DNA of 64,000 nucleotides from Thiocapsa roseopersicina. GTDB lineage: Bacteria > Pseudomonadota > Gammaproteobacteria > Chromatiales > Chromatiaceae. The notes under the pieces are model-generated. The model did not search any database. It was not told the DNA's origin and saw only the letters and a list, made by a program, of their open reading frames with translations. The stretch's first letter is position 1. Each line of letters starts with the position of its first letter. The position numbers and the translations under genes are program-made. Below, in pieces: positions 34,253 to 43,196 of the stretch. The stretch covers positions 1 through 64,000 of the forward strand of contig NZ_FNNZ01000015.1 in NCBI RefSeq assembly GCF_900106925.1, read 5' to 3'.

Positions 34253-34307
34253 TCGCCGTCAGGCGCATCAATGCCATGCCATCCCAGCCCCGATCCGAGA
34301 CCGACAC

Positions 34308-34610
34308 ATGCCGCACCAACTACTTCATCTAATTGTCCCCCTACAGGCGGAAGACGCTCTCGTCGAGTGGCTTTTGGAGCGCGAGGACATCCCGGGCTTC
34401 ACCAGCAGCGCGGTCGCCGGACACGGCTCCTCAGAACGGTCCATGACCACCGCCGAGCAGGTCGCCGGGCGCAGTCGCCGAGTGATGTTCATGCTGCTGC
34501 TCCCGGAGGAGACTGCTCAAGGGGTGCTCGCTGGCTTGGGTGAGGACTTCGGCGGCAGCGGTATTCATTTCTGGTTGGTACCCGCCATCGCACAAGGTCG
34601 CCTAGCTTGA
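34308..34610 (+). CDS. DUF3240 family protein
   Basis: A 100-residue cytoplasmic protein starting LLHLIVPLQAEDALVEWLLE and continuing IPGFTSSAVAGHGSS, SRRVMFMLLLPEETAQGVL and IHFWLVPA. This is a small ferredoxin-like fold commonly encoded beside CusA-type RND pumps, with PII-like size. It is the last gene of the efflux operon, with a 55-bp gap from the previous one. A regulatory role for the pump is plausible but not shown. Confidence 0.8.
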   Translation: MPHQLLHLIVPLQAEDALVEWLLEREDIPGFTSSAVAGHGSSERSMTTAEQVAGRSRRVMFMLLLPEETAQGVLAGLGEDFGGSGIHFWLVPAIAQGRLA

Positions 34611-34627
34611 GCCTCGTGCGGGTCTGC

Positions 34628-35563
34628 CTACAGCGTTTCTGCCCGGCGCCGGAAGCTCGCAAAACGCGGCAGGCCGTTCGTCGTGCGCCCGTGATACTTG
34701 AAGTTGACGAGACTGCCGACGGGTGGTGGATCCTCGCGCTCGGCATCGCTGAAGCCGGTGCCGAGCCGAAAGCGGGTGCCGTCCGCCTCCTCGACCAGCA
34801 GCGAGCCCAACCGGCCCTCGTGTCTGCCTCGACCCGGGAGATGCGCAATCACCCGGGCATCGGCCTCCAGGTAGGGCTTGACCTTGAGCAGATCGGCCGA
34901 GCGTCCGATGCGGTAGGCCGCATCGCGTCGATGCAGCATCAAGCCCTCGCCCCCCGCGGCAACCACCTGGTTCAAGGCGGCCATCAAGGCGTCATGATCC
35001 GCGACGCGGTTTTGCGCGACCAGACCGATATAGGGGCTCGGTGTGGCCGCGATCAGCGCGCGCAGCGCGTTCAGGCGCGTCTCGAACCCCCCCGGATGGT
35101 CGGGCAGGTCGAACACCATATAGCGGACACGACGCCATGCGTCCTCATCCGGCTCCAATCGTCGTACCGTGCCCGACAGGACAGCAAAGGTCCCGCGTCC
35201 CATCCAGAGCTCTCCGTCGAGCGCAACCGCGGGAAAACCGCTGGTGAACCAGACGGGCGCCTTGACCGGGAGGCCGCCGCGCGTGATGAGACGGCGGCCG
35301 TTCCAGTAGCCGCGCACGCCGTCGAGTTTCTCGCTGACCAGGTAATCGCCGAGATCGAGGCCCGGACGATAGACCTCGGCCAACGCCAGATCGGGCAATG
35401 CCTCTGCCGTTGTCGAGGAGAGGCCCGCCGAGTCGAGGCTCGATGCGGGGACACCAGCGACAGCTCCCGACACTTCGTCGGGTACGCCGGCATAGCCGCG
35501 CGGCACGACCGACACAAGCAGCAGCAGCGAGAGGCCGAAGCGAAGACGCGTCCCATGCGGCAT
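34628..35563 (-). CDS. Periplasmic ATP-dependent DNA ligase (LigE type)
   Basis: A 311-residue ligase with an N-terminal signal peptide (LRFGLSLLLLVSVVPRGYAG), unusual for a DNA ligase. Nucleotidyltransferase motif I is SEKLDGVRGYW with the lysine that forms the AMP adduct. Motif III is VALDGELWMG, IV EGLMLH and V LLKVKPY. A C-terminal OB domain (LGSLLVEEADGTRFRLGTGF, VNFKYHGRT) follows. The family seals nicked DNA and lacks extra DNA-binding domains. Export suggests action on extracellular DNA, perhaps with uptake or biofilm matrix; pili genes are elsewhere in the window. It converges on the efflux operon. Confidence 0.88.
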   Translation of the reverse strand: MPHGTRLRFGLSLLLLVSVVPRGYAGVPDEVSGAVAGVPASSLDSAGLSSTTAEALPDLALAEVYRPGLDLGDYLVSEKLDGVRGYWNGRRLITRGGLPVKAPVWFTSGFPAVALDGELWMGRGTFAVLSGTVRRLEPDEDAWRRVRYMVFDLPDHPGGFETRLNALRALIAATPSPYIGLVAQNRVADHDALMAALNQVVAAGGEGLMLHRRDAAYRIGRSADLLKVKPYLEADARVIAHLPGRGRHEGRLGSLLVEEADGTRFRLGTGFSDAEREDPPPVGSLVNFKYHGRTTNGLPRFASFRRRAETL

Positions 35564-35956
35564 CGATCACATCCCGATTATTTTCGATGCGTCTACTTTA
35601 GCGTTAGACTTGCTTCACGCAAGTGATTTGTACACAGATCGAATCGAGAAGGGCGCTGGCGCCGCCGATGCAACCCGGCGGTCGCTCGCGGATGCGGCCG
35701 TGATCGATCGCCGTTGTTCGGATACATCCGTCGGCACGGCTCGCCATCAGGGTCCCACGAAACCTCGACCGACAACACCAAGCCTAAATCCGATTGTTTT
35801 ACTCAATACTATAAATCCACCTGGCGGCGTTCTTTCCTGTCTCGACATCGGCTAGTGTGACGTAATTGTTGCGCCGCACAAAAAATCGTCCCGAACAGGT
35901 CGGAACGATCTGCCCCGGCGCTTGGCTTAACCGCCGCACGTCAGGAACACACCACC
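35564..35956. other. Intergenic region between ligase and mqo genes
   Basis: About 390 bp of divergent spacer. It holds a comparatively AT-rich stretch (35790-35885) that could contain the mqo promoter, but no convincing -35/-10 pair, RNA gene or small coding frame was found. Confidence 0.4.
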
Positions 35957-37390
35957 ATGACTGCTTCTACCCATTATGACGTCTTGATCGTCGGGGCCGG
36001 TGTCACAGGGACCGCACTCCTTTACCAACTGGCGAAATACACCGACCTGAACCGCCTTTGCCTGGTCGAAAAATACGACAGCATCGCCACGGTCAACTCG
36101 CACGCGCACAACAACAGCCAAACCATTCACTGCGGCGACATCGAGACCAACTATACGCTCGAAAAGGCGCGCGCCATCAAGCGTACCGCCTACATGGTGA
36201 TCAATTACGCGACCAAGCTCGCGCCCCGGGATCGCGATCGGATCGTCCACCGGATGCCCAAGATGGTGCTGGGCGTGGGCGAGACCGAATGTCGCTACAT
36301 CCGCGACCGCTACGAGCGCTTCAAGGGGCTCTACCCGCGGATGGAGCTGCTCGAGCGCAAGGACATCGCCGACATCGAGCCCAACGTCGCCCTGGTGGAC
36401 GGCGCGTGGCGCAAGGAGGAGATCGTCGCTACGGGCACACGGGATGATTATTGCGCCGTCGACTTCCAGGCCCTGGCCCAATCCTTCTCGGCCGATTGCG
36501 TGCGGCTGGACCGACAAACCTCCAAGCAGATCACCCAGTTGTTCTCGACCAAGGTCGATAAGATCCGCCGCGACGGCCAGGATTACGTCTTGGAGACCAA
36601 CCGGGGTCTGTTGAAGGCGCGGGCACTCGTGGTCTGCGCGGGCGGACACTCGCTCTTGATGGCGCAGGAGATGGGGCTGGGCTTGGAATACTCCTGCATG
36701 CCGGTCGCCGGATCCTTCTATTTCGCCCCCGAGGCACTGAACGGCAAGGTCTACACCGTCCAGAATCCAAGCCTGCCGTTCGCCGCGGTCCACGGCGACC
36801 ACGACATCAAGGAAACCGGCAAGACCCGCTTCGGGCCGACCGCTTTCATGCTGCCGATGCTCGAGCGCTACAACCGCGACAGCATTCCGGAGTTCTTCAA
36901 GGTCCTGAGGTTCGATCGGCAGGTTGCCGCAGCCTTCTGGGCCATGCTCAAAGAGCGCGATATCCGCCACTATATCCTGCGTAACCTTCTCTACGAGGTA
37001 CCGGGACTGAACCGCCATCTCTTCGTGCGCGAGATCCGCAAGATCGTCCCCTCCATCAAGGCGGCCGACATCACCTATGCCGAACGCTTCGGCGGGCTGC
37101 GACCCCAGTTGATCGACAAGACGTCCGGCAAGCTGCGCATGGGCGAGGCCAAGATCACCAACGACGCCGGTCTTATCTTCAACATGACCCCGTCGCCCGG
37201 CGGGACGAGTTGTCTGGGCAGCGGAGAGGCCGATATGCGCTCGATCGCGGCCTATTTAGGCGCCCGAATCGACGAGCAATCCTTGGCGCGCGAGCTTCTG
37301 ATGGGGTACGAGGATACGCGCGGGCAGGGTGACGCGACTGCAGAGGTGGACGCGGAATCCGAGGCCATGCCGCTAGCCGAGGCGGTCTAA
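35957..37390 (+). CDS. mqo: Malate:quinone oxidoreductase
   Basis: A 477-residue FAD-dependent, membrane-associated enzyme oxidising malate to oxaloacetate with electrons to quinone. The FAD-binding motif VLIVGAGVTGTALLYQLA is near the N-terminus. Family stretches VNSHAHNNSQTIHCGDIETNY, GAKITNDAG-like (GEAKITNDAGLIFNMTPSPG) and SCLGSGEADM are evident. The length is close to the usual 490-500. The start lies 56 bp after the end of an AT-rich spacer. A cytoplasmic NAD-linked malate dehydrogenase is also encoded in the window, so the cell can run this step in two ways. The stop codon directly abuts repeat R5. Confidence 0.92.
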   Translation: MTASTHYDVLIVGAGVTGTALLYQLAKYTDLNRLCLVEKYDSIATVNSHAHNNSQTIHCGDIETNYTLEKARAIKRTAYMVINYATKLAPRDRDRIVHRMPKMVLGVGETECRYIRDRYERFKGLYPRMELLERKDIADIEPNVALVDGAWRKEEIVATGTRDDYCAVDFQALAQSFSADCVRLDRQTSKQITQLFSTKVDKIRRDGQDYVLETNRGLLKARALVVCAGGHSLLMAQEMGLGLEYSCMPVAGSFYFAPEALNGKVYTVQNPSLPFAAVHGDHDIKETGKTRFGPTAFMLPMLERYNRDSIPEFFKVLRFDRQVAAAFWAMLKERDIRHYILRNLLYEVPGLNRHLFVREIRKIVPSIKAADITYAERFGGLRPQLIDKTSGKLRMGEAKITNDAGLIFNMTPSPGGTSCLGSGEADMRSIAAYLGARIDEQSLARELLMGYEDTRGQGDATAEVDAESEAMPLAEAV

Positions 37391-37392
37391 AA

Positions 37393-37477
37393 TGAATCGC
37401 GTCCTTGCAGGCGTATGTTGGGCTGGAGGCCGTTTCGGCGTCCGTGTCACCAACAACGTCCGAGGGGACGCGATTCA
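37393..37477. repeat. Short TIR repeat, copy R5 (85 bp)
   Basis: Ends are TGAATCGCGTC and GACGCGATTCA, perfect 11-bp inverted repeats, starting 2 bp after the mqo stop codon. Confidence 0.82.
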
Positions 37478-37568
37478 GAGGTGAAAAACGAGGAAGGGTT
37501 TGGAAGCGGATCGGTCACTGGGTCGGTGAGCTCGAGCGGAGCCATAGACGCACTTTCGAAAAAATATC

Positions 37569-37655
37569 CTAAACCGCGTCTCAACCAAGGTCATGGGCTC
37601 GCGCAACCGCAAGCCCAATCCAAAAACGTCCTTTATCGCACCGGACGCGGTTTAG
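37569..37655. repeat. Short TIR repeat, copy R6 (87 bp)
   Basis: Ends are CTAAACCGCGTC and GACGCGGTTTAG, perfect 12-bp inverted repeats. Its right end supplies the TAA stop codon of hemE (complement of 37652-37654). Confidence 0.87.
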
Positions 37656-38716
37656 CGGTGGTAGGGCCGACTAAGCTCGTGCACCGCCGCAACCATCGCC
37701 CCCGCATGCTCCGGATTCACGTCCGGCGTGATCCCGTGCCCGAGATTGAAGACATGGCCCGGACCCTTGCCGTAGCTGGCGAGTACACGCGCGACCTCTT
37801 CGCGGATCCGCTCGGGTGAGGCGTAGAGCGCACAGGGATCGAGATTGCCCTGCAGCGAGACGCGGTCGCCGGTGAGGATGCGCGCGTCGGCCAGATCCGT
37901 CGTCCAGTCCACGCCGAGTCCGTCGCAACCGGTGTCGGCCATGTGATTGAGCCACTGACCGCCGTTCTTGGTGAAGAGGATCACCGGGACGGCGCGTCCC
38001 TCCGCCTCGCGGTTCAAACCCTCGACCACCCGCTGCATATAGGCCAGGGAGAACTCGCGATAGTTGGCCGGCGCCAGCGCACCGCCCCAGGTATCGAAGA
38101 TCATGGTCGCCTGCGCGCCGCGGGCGATCTGGGCGTTCAGATAGGCGATCACGGCATCCGCGGTCTTGGCCAACAGGGCGTGGAGCAGGTCCGGGCGGTC
38201 GAACATCATCCCCTTCACATGCGAGAAATTCTTGGCGCCGCCGCCCTCGACCATGTAGGTCGCCAGGGTCCAGGGGCTGCCCGAGAAGCCGATCAACGGC
38301 ACGCGTCCGGCGAGCTCGCGTCGAATCGTCGACACGGCATCCATCACGTAGCGCAGCTCGTCCTCCGGATCCGGCACGGCGATCCGATCGACATCGGCCT
38401 GCGTGCGCACCGGCCGCTCGAAATGCGGCCCCTCCCCTTCCGCGAAATACAGACCCAGCCCCATCGCGTCCGGGACCGTCAGGATGTCCGAGAAGAGGAT
38501 TGCGGCATCCAACGGAAAACGCTCCAACGGCTGCAGCGTGACCTCGCAGGCCAGCTCCGGGTTCTTGCACAGATCCATGAAGCTGCCGGCCTTCGCGCGC
38601 GTCGCACGGTACTCGGGCAGATAGCGGCCTGCTTGGCGCATCATCCAAACCGGCGTGTATTCAACGGGTTCGCGCATCACTGCACGGAGGAAGGTGTCAT
38701 TGATGAGTGGCGTCAT
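37652..38716 (-). CDS. hemE: Uroporphyrinogen decarboxylase
   Basis: A 354-residue enzyme of tetrapyrrole synthesis that removes four acetate carboxyls from uroporphyrinogen III to give coproporphyrinogen III. Family motifs are [16 protein letters not shown] with the substrate-binding Arg, [14 protein letters not shown] with the catalytic Asp, [16 protein letters not shown] and GNLDP near the C-terminus. Full length and ending HELSRPYHR. The stop codon is contributed by a repeat element, which did not shorten the conserved core. Upstream lies the DnaA-box region. Confidence 0.96.
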   Translation of the reverse strand: MTPLINDTFLRAVMREPVEYTPVWMMRQAGRYLPEYRATRAKAGSFMDLCKNPELACEVTLQPLERFPLDAAILFSDILTVPDAMGLGLYFAEGEGPHFERPVRTQADVDRIAVPDPEDELRYVMDAVSTIRRELAGRVPLIGFSGSPWTLATYMVEGGGAKNFSHVKGMMFDRPDLLHALLAKTADAVIAYLNAQIARGAQATMIFDTWGGALAPANYREFSLAYMQRVVEGLNREAEGRAVPVILFTKNGGQWLNHMADTGCDGLGVDWTTDLADARILTGDRVSLQGNLDPCALYASPERIREEVARVLASYGKGPGHVFNLGHGITPDVNPEHAGAMVAAVHELSRPYHR

Positions 38717-38939
38717 GAAGCAGGACCTGGGCAGTCGAGGAAGAAGGAGTCTCGGTGGTTCGGGCGCCCATTCTACTACGGGTTTCGCTCATGACGAGGT
38801 TGCTAAGGACGCAGGTGCCGAAGTTCGCCGTTCCGGTGCGAGCACTCAGTCGCACGCAGGCCGAACAGCGACGGCTCGTGGGGGGAGGACCAAGGATCGG
38901 ACGACTGTATAAGTCTGTTCACGACAGGGTCTAGAAGTC

Positions 38940-39130
38940 TGTGGATAAGGTGTGTTCACCTTGACGGCCTCTTTTTGCACACCGGTTATGCACAGGTTGA
39001 GCGACCATCGGGAAACAGCCAGGAATCGACTCAAGCAGTTGACTTTGATTATTTTTTAGGCACGGCGGAGTTATCCACAACGCTTATTAAGATTACTGTC
39101 TTTTTATTTAAATTATTTTAAATAAGGATC
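38940..39130. other. DnaA-box cluster with AT-rich block (origin-like)
   Basis: Three TTATNCACA-type boxes lie within 140 bp: TGTGGATAA at 38940-38948, TTATGCACA at 38986-38994 and TTATCCACA at 39071-39079. The block at 39084-39127 is almost pure A/T in a GC-rich genome and could be an unwinding element. The whole 38717-39297 spacer between hemE and uvrD has no supported gene. It could be a replication origin or a DnaA-controlled promoter region. Confidence 0.55.
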
Positions 39131-39297
39131 CGTCCGGGAAACCGGCTGATCCCGCTCGCATAGCTCCGATGATCATCTAATAGACTGAATTAAAATGTTT
39201 TTTGCCGAATCCCTGCGTCCGGTCTCGCCCTTCCCCGCTTGGCGCCAGCCGACAAGAACACATGTCATGCCTGAGCTGGTTGGGTAGAATCCAGGCG

Positions 39298-41478
39298 ATG
39301 GATGTCTCCGCCCTTCTCGATCCCCTCAACGACGCTCAGCGCGCGGCCGTCGCCGCTGAGTCCGGTAACCTTCTCGTGCTCGCCGGCGCCGGATCCGGCA
39401 AGACCCGCGTCCTGGTCCATCGCATCGCCTGGCTGGTCCAGGTGCAGCAGGTGCCCTCCTACGCCGTGCTGGCGGTTACCTTCACCAACAAGGCGGCACG
39501 CGAGATGCGGGGTCGAATCGAGACCATGCTCGGCGTGCCGATCGGCGGGATGTGGGTCGGCACCTTTCATGGGCTCGCGCATCGTTTTCTGCGCGCCCAT
39601 TGGCAGGACGCAGCGCTCCCGCAGCAGTTCCAGATCCTGGATTCGGACGACCAGTTCCGCCTGATCAAGAGGATCCTTAAGGCGATGCAGCTCGACGAGG
39701 CACGCTGGCCGCCCCGTCAGGTGCAGGGCTTCATCAACAAGCAGAAGGACGAGGGTCTGCGGCCGAACCACCTGGACGGCGGCGGCGATTTCTTCACCGA
39801 CAAGATGATCGCGGTCTATCGTCAGTACGAGGAGGAGCGCGCGCGCTCGGGCCTGCTCGACTTCGCCGATTTGCTGCTCAAGACCCTGGAGCTGCTGCGC
39901 GAGCGTCCGGATATCCTGGGGCACTACCAGCGGCGCTTCGCGCACATCCTGGTCGACGAGTTTCAGGACACCAACGCCATCCAGTACGCCTGGCTGCGCC
40001 TCTTGGCCGGGGCGAACGACAATCTCTTCGCAGTCGGCGACGACGATCAGTCGATCTACGGCTGGCGAGGCGCAAAGGTCGAGAATATCCAATCCTTTCA
40101 GCGTGATTATCCCAACACGCAAGTGATCCGCCTGGAGCAGAACTACCGTTCGAGCGGCAACATCCTGGCCGCGGCCAACGCGCTGATCGCCCACAACCCG
40201 ACGCGTCTCGGCAAGAACCTCTGGACCCAAGACGGCGAGGGCGAGCCGATCCGCCGCTACACGGCCTTCAACGAGGTCGACGAGGCGCGTTTCGTCGTGG
40301 AGCGGATCCGCCGCTTCACCCAGACCGAGGGTCATCGGCGCGATGAGTGCGCCATCCTCTATCGCACCACGGCCCAATCACGTCTCTTCGAAGAGGCGTT
40401 GATCCAGGCCCAGATCCCCTATCGGGTTTACGGCGGGCTGCGGTTCTTCGAGCGCGCGGAGATTCGCGATGCGCTCGCCTATCTGCGCCTGGTCGCCAAC
40501 CCGGACGACGATGCCGCCTTCGAGCGTGTGGTCAACACACCCAACCGGGGCATCGGCGCCCGTACCCTGGATCTGTTGCGCCAGCAGGCGCGCGAGACAC
40601 GTGTCTCGCTCTGGCAGGCGGCGGCCGATCTGACCGGGACCTCGGTCCTGGGCCCGAGAGGCGGTGCCGCGCTGCTCGGCTTCATCGATCTGGTCAGGGA
40701 TCAACGGCGTGCGCGGGAGAGTCTGGCGTTGCATGAGCTGGTGACTGCCCTGATCGAAGCGGCCGGCTTGCCTGATTTCTACAAGAAGAACAAGGACGGC
40801 AAGGGCCAGGACCGGGTGGAGAACCTGGAGCAGTTGGTCGACACGGCCGCGCGCTTCGAGGAAGAGCTGCACGAGGAAGAGACCGATGCGCTTGCGGTCT
40901 TTCTCGCACACGCGGCACTGGAGGCGGGCGATACCCAAGCCGACGGTTTCGAGGACAGCGTTCAGCTCATGACCCTGCACAGCGCCAAGGGTCTGGAGTT
41001 TCCGGTCGTCTTTCTGGTCGGGCTGGAAGAGGGGCTTTTCCCGCACAGTCTGTCGGCCGAGGATCCGAGCCGGCTCGAAGAGGAGCGCCGACTCTGCTAT
41101 GTCGGCATGACACGCGCGATGCGCGAGCTCTATGTGACCCACGCGGAAAGTCGTCGGCTCTATGGACGGGAAGAGGCCCCCATGCCGTCTCGGTTCTTGC
41201 GCGAGGTCCCGCCTGGCTTGGTCGAGGAGGTCCGGGCGCGCAGCTCAACCCACCGCACTACAGCAAGCTCCGCTCCGAGTCCGAGCTTGGCGTCGATGTC
41301 GAGCGGCGATGCCGGCCTCTTCAGGCTCGGCCAACGCGTCGTCCACCCGAAGTTCGGCGAGGGCGTGGTCCTGAACAGCGAGGGTCGCGGATCCGCGGCC
41401 CGGATTCAGGTCAATTTTCAGAAGGCGGGAGCCAAGTGGTTGGTCCTGGCTTATGCTCGGCTCGAGCCAGCGGGTTGA
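39298..41478 (+). CDS. uvrD: DNA helicase II
   Basis: A 726-residue superfamily 1 helicase with 3'-5' polarity, acting in nucleotide-excision and mismatch repair. Walker A GAGSGKTR lies at residues 30-37, followed by motif Ia TFTNKAAREM, motif II VDEFQDTN, motif III GDDDQSIYGWRGA, motif IV QNYRSS and motif VI CYVGMTRAM. The C-terminal Tudor-like domain (LGQRVVHPKFGEGVVLN to WLVLAYARL) marks UvrD rather than Rep. ATG 39298 was preferred over an in-frame start 96 bp upstream, because the conserved protein begins MDVSALLDPLN. Confidence 0.94.
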   Translation: MDVSALLDPLNDAQRAAVAAESGNLLVLAGAGSGKTRVLVHRIAWLVQVQQVPSYAVLAVTFTNKAAREMRGRIETMLGVPIGGMWVGTFHGLAHRFLRAHWQDAALPQQFQILDSDDQFRLIKRILKAMQLDEARWPPRQVQGFINKQKDEGLRPNHLDGGGDFFTDKMIAVYRQYEEERARSGLLDFADLLLKTLELLRERPDILGHYQRRFAHILVDEFQDTNAIQYAWLRLLAGANDNLFAVGDDDQSIYGWRGAKVENIQSFQRDYPNTQVIRLEQNYRSSGNILAAANALIAHNPTRLGKNLWTQDGEGEPIRRYTAFNEVDEARFVVERIRRFTQTEGHRRDECAILYRTTAQSRLFEEALIQAQIPYRVYGGLRFFERAEIRDALAYLRLVANPDDDAAFERVVNTPNRGIGARTLDLLRQQARETRVSLWQAAADLTGTSVLGPRGGAALLGFIDLVRDQRRARESLALHELVTALIEAAGLPDFYKKNKDGKGQDRVENLEQLVDTAARFEEELHEEETDALAVFLAHAALEAGDTQADGFEDSVQLMTLHSAKGLEFPVVFLVGLEEGLFPHSLSAEDPSRLEEERRLCYVGMTRAMRELYVTHAESRRLYGREEAPMPSRFLREVPPGLVEEVRARSSTHRTTASSAPSPSLASMSSGDAGLFRLGQRVVHPKFGEGVVLNSEGRGSAARIQVNFQKAGAKWLVLAYARLEPAG

Positions 41479-41555
41479 CGCACTGTGCTCGGGCTCGACG
41501 ACGGATCATCCGACCACTGCTGTGACACGCGCTCGAATTGTTCTACATTGATCCC

Positions 41556-41641
41556 CTAAACCGCGTCCAGAGCGACATGCGTATTTTTCATTGTACTTTT
41601 AGCTTCGGAGATATCCTTGATCCCAGTGAGACGCGGTTTAG
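41556..41641. repeat. Short TIR repeat, copy R7 (86 bp)
   Basis: Ends are CTAAACCGCGTC and GACGCGGTTTAG, perfect 12-bp inverted repeats. First of three tandem copies in the uvrD-S1 spacer. Shares CGACATGCG with copy R3. Confidence 0.87.
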
Positions 41642-41661
41642 AATTTAAGATTTTTAATACT

Positions 41662-41749
41662 TTAAACCGCGCCGGCTCCGACAGTCGTCGGAGCCGGCGC
41701 GGCCAAGCCATCCAACAAATTACGCATACCGCACCGGGCGCGGTTTGAA
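41662..41749. repeat. Short TIR repeat, copy R8 (88 bp) with nested hairpin
   Basis: Ends are TTAAACCGCGCC and GGCGCGGTTTGA (one mismatch). Inside, 41667-41682 and 41687-41702 are a perfect 16-bp inverted repeat with the 4-base loop AGTC, which could form a very stable stem. Confidence 0.8.
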
Positions 41750-41751
41750 TC

Positions 41752-41837
41752 CTAAACCGCGTCTCGCCGACACCCTTGGTCTGCGCCGAGACAGCGATGA
41801 TCCCGAGACGACGCATCTCACTCCGGACGCGGCTTAG
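41752..41837. repeat. Short TIR repeat, copy R9 (86 bp)
   Basis: Ends are CTAAACCGCGTC and GACGCGGCTTAG (one mismatch). It ends 36 bp before the S1-protein start. Confidence 0.83.
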
Positions 41838-41873
41838 CCGCGACCCTCAACCCGACGACGGCACTCCGCAACC

Positions 41874-43088
41874 ATGTCCGAACCCAGCTTCGAAGACCTC
41901 CTCAAGCAATTCGACCAGACCCATCCGCAGTCCGGCGCCGGGGAGGCGGCCGTCGGCGATAAGGTGCGCGGTGTGTTGGTGTCGATCGGCGAGGAGTTCG
42001 CCTTCGTCGATCTGGGCGGTAAATCGGAAGGCCGCATCGAGGTCTCGGTGCTCAAGGATGCCGAAGGCAATCTCAAGTCCGCTGTCGGCGACACCATCGA
42101 GACGCATGTCACGGGCAAGGACGAGGATTCCGGGATGCTGTTGCTCGGCAGTCAGCACGGACACCGCTATCACGGTATCGAGGAGGTGGAGGGCGCCTAC
42201 CGGCAAGGTCTGCCCGTGCAAGGTCAAGTCAGTGCGGCGGTCAAAGGCGGGGTCGAAGTGCAGGTCGCAGGGGTGCGTGCCTTCTGCCCGGCCTCTCAGG
42301 TCGACATCCGCTTTATCGACGACCTCTCCGAGCTGGTCGGGCAACGGCTCGATTTCCGCATCACCAAATTCGAAGGCGGTCGACGTCCGAATCTCGTCCT
42401 GTCGCGCAAGGTCCTGCTCGAAGAGGAGCAGCGTCAGCGTGCCGAGGAGACGCGGGCGCAACTGCACGAAGGCGCGGTACTGTCCGGGGTCGTCAGCTCG
42501 CTGAAGGACTACGGGGCGTTCGTGGATATCGGCGGTCTCGAGGGCATGATCCACATCAGTCAACTGGCCTTCGGTCATGTGAAGCATCCGAGCGAGATCC
42601 TCAGCGTCGGGCAGCCGGTTGAGGTCTCGGTCCTGCGGATCGAGCCGCCGACCGGTCCGAAGAGCCGGGAGAAGATCGCGCTCTCGATTCGCGCACTCGC
42701 CCGCGATCCGTGGCAGGAGGCCGCGAGCAACTTCCCCGTCGGTCAACGCGTGAGCGGCACGGTGAGTCGGCTGCAACCCTTCGGGGCCTTCATCGAGCTC
42801 GCCCCGGGGATCGACGGGCTGGTGCATATCAGCGAGCTCGGCGCCGGACGACGCGTGAACCATCCGAGCGAGGTGCTGAACGTCGGCGACCCTGTCGAGG
42901 CAACCGTCCTGGGAGTCGATTCGGAGCGGCGTCGGATCAGCCTGTCGCTCGACGAGACCAAGGGGATCGATCCCGGAGCGCAGACGCCTGCCGTCATGCC
43001 CGGCACCCCTGCTGCCGAGGCCCCGGAGAAGACCATGGGCAGCTTTGGTGCGCTTCTTCAGGAGTCTTTGAAGAAAGGCCAATCCTAA
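41874..43088 (+). CDS. S1-domain RNA-binding protein (four S1 repeats)
   Basis: A 404-residue protein with S1 motifs at about 25-95, 105-175, 200-270 and 290-355. The third and fourth are the most typical (GVVSSLKDYGAFVDIGGLEGMIHISQL, GTVSRLQPFGAFIELAPGIDGLVHISEL). Ribosomal S1 of proteobacteria has six motifs and about 550 residues, so this is a shorter paralogue; similar proteins occur in other gammaproteobacteria. It probably binds RNA or ribosomes. Three tandem repeats fill the spacer just upstream, so its transcription start must lie in or between them. Confidence 0.85.
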   Translation: MSEPSFEDLLKQFDQTHPQSGAGEAAVGDKVRGVLVSIGEEFAFVDLGGKSEGRIEVSVLKDAEGNLKSAVGDTIETHVTGKDEDSGMLLLGSQHGHRYHGIEEVEGAYRQGLPVQGQVSAAVKGGVEVQVAGVRAFCPASQVDIRFIDDLSELVGQRLDFRITKFEGGRRPNLVLSRKVLLEEEQRQRAEETRAQLHEGAVLSGVVSSLKDYGAFVDIGGLEGMIHISQLAFGHVKHPSEILSVGQPVEVSVLRIEPPTGPKSREKIALSIRALARDPWQEAASNFPVGQRVSGTVSRLQPFGAFIELAPGIDGLVHISELGAGRRVNHPSEVLNVGDPVEATVLGVDSERRRISLSLDETKGIDPGAQTPAVMPGTPAAEAPEKTMGSFGALLQESLKKGQS

Positions 43089-43196
43089 GTCTCCTCGGGC
43101 CAGTACGCGAAATGCAGTCTGCGACCGACGTGGCGTTCCGCCATCGGCCCCGGAATACGATAAGCAAAACATCAACAAGCAGACTGGAGGAAGTGG

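Noticed and set aside
41556-41837. Three tandem repeats as a CRISPR array
   Set aside because: The conserved parts are inverted ends of each unit rather than direct repeats with spacers of regular length, and no cas genes are nearby.
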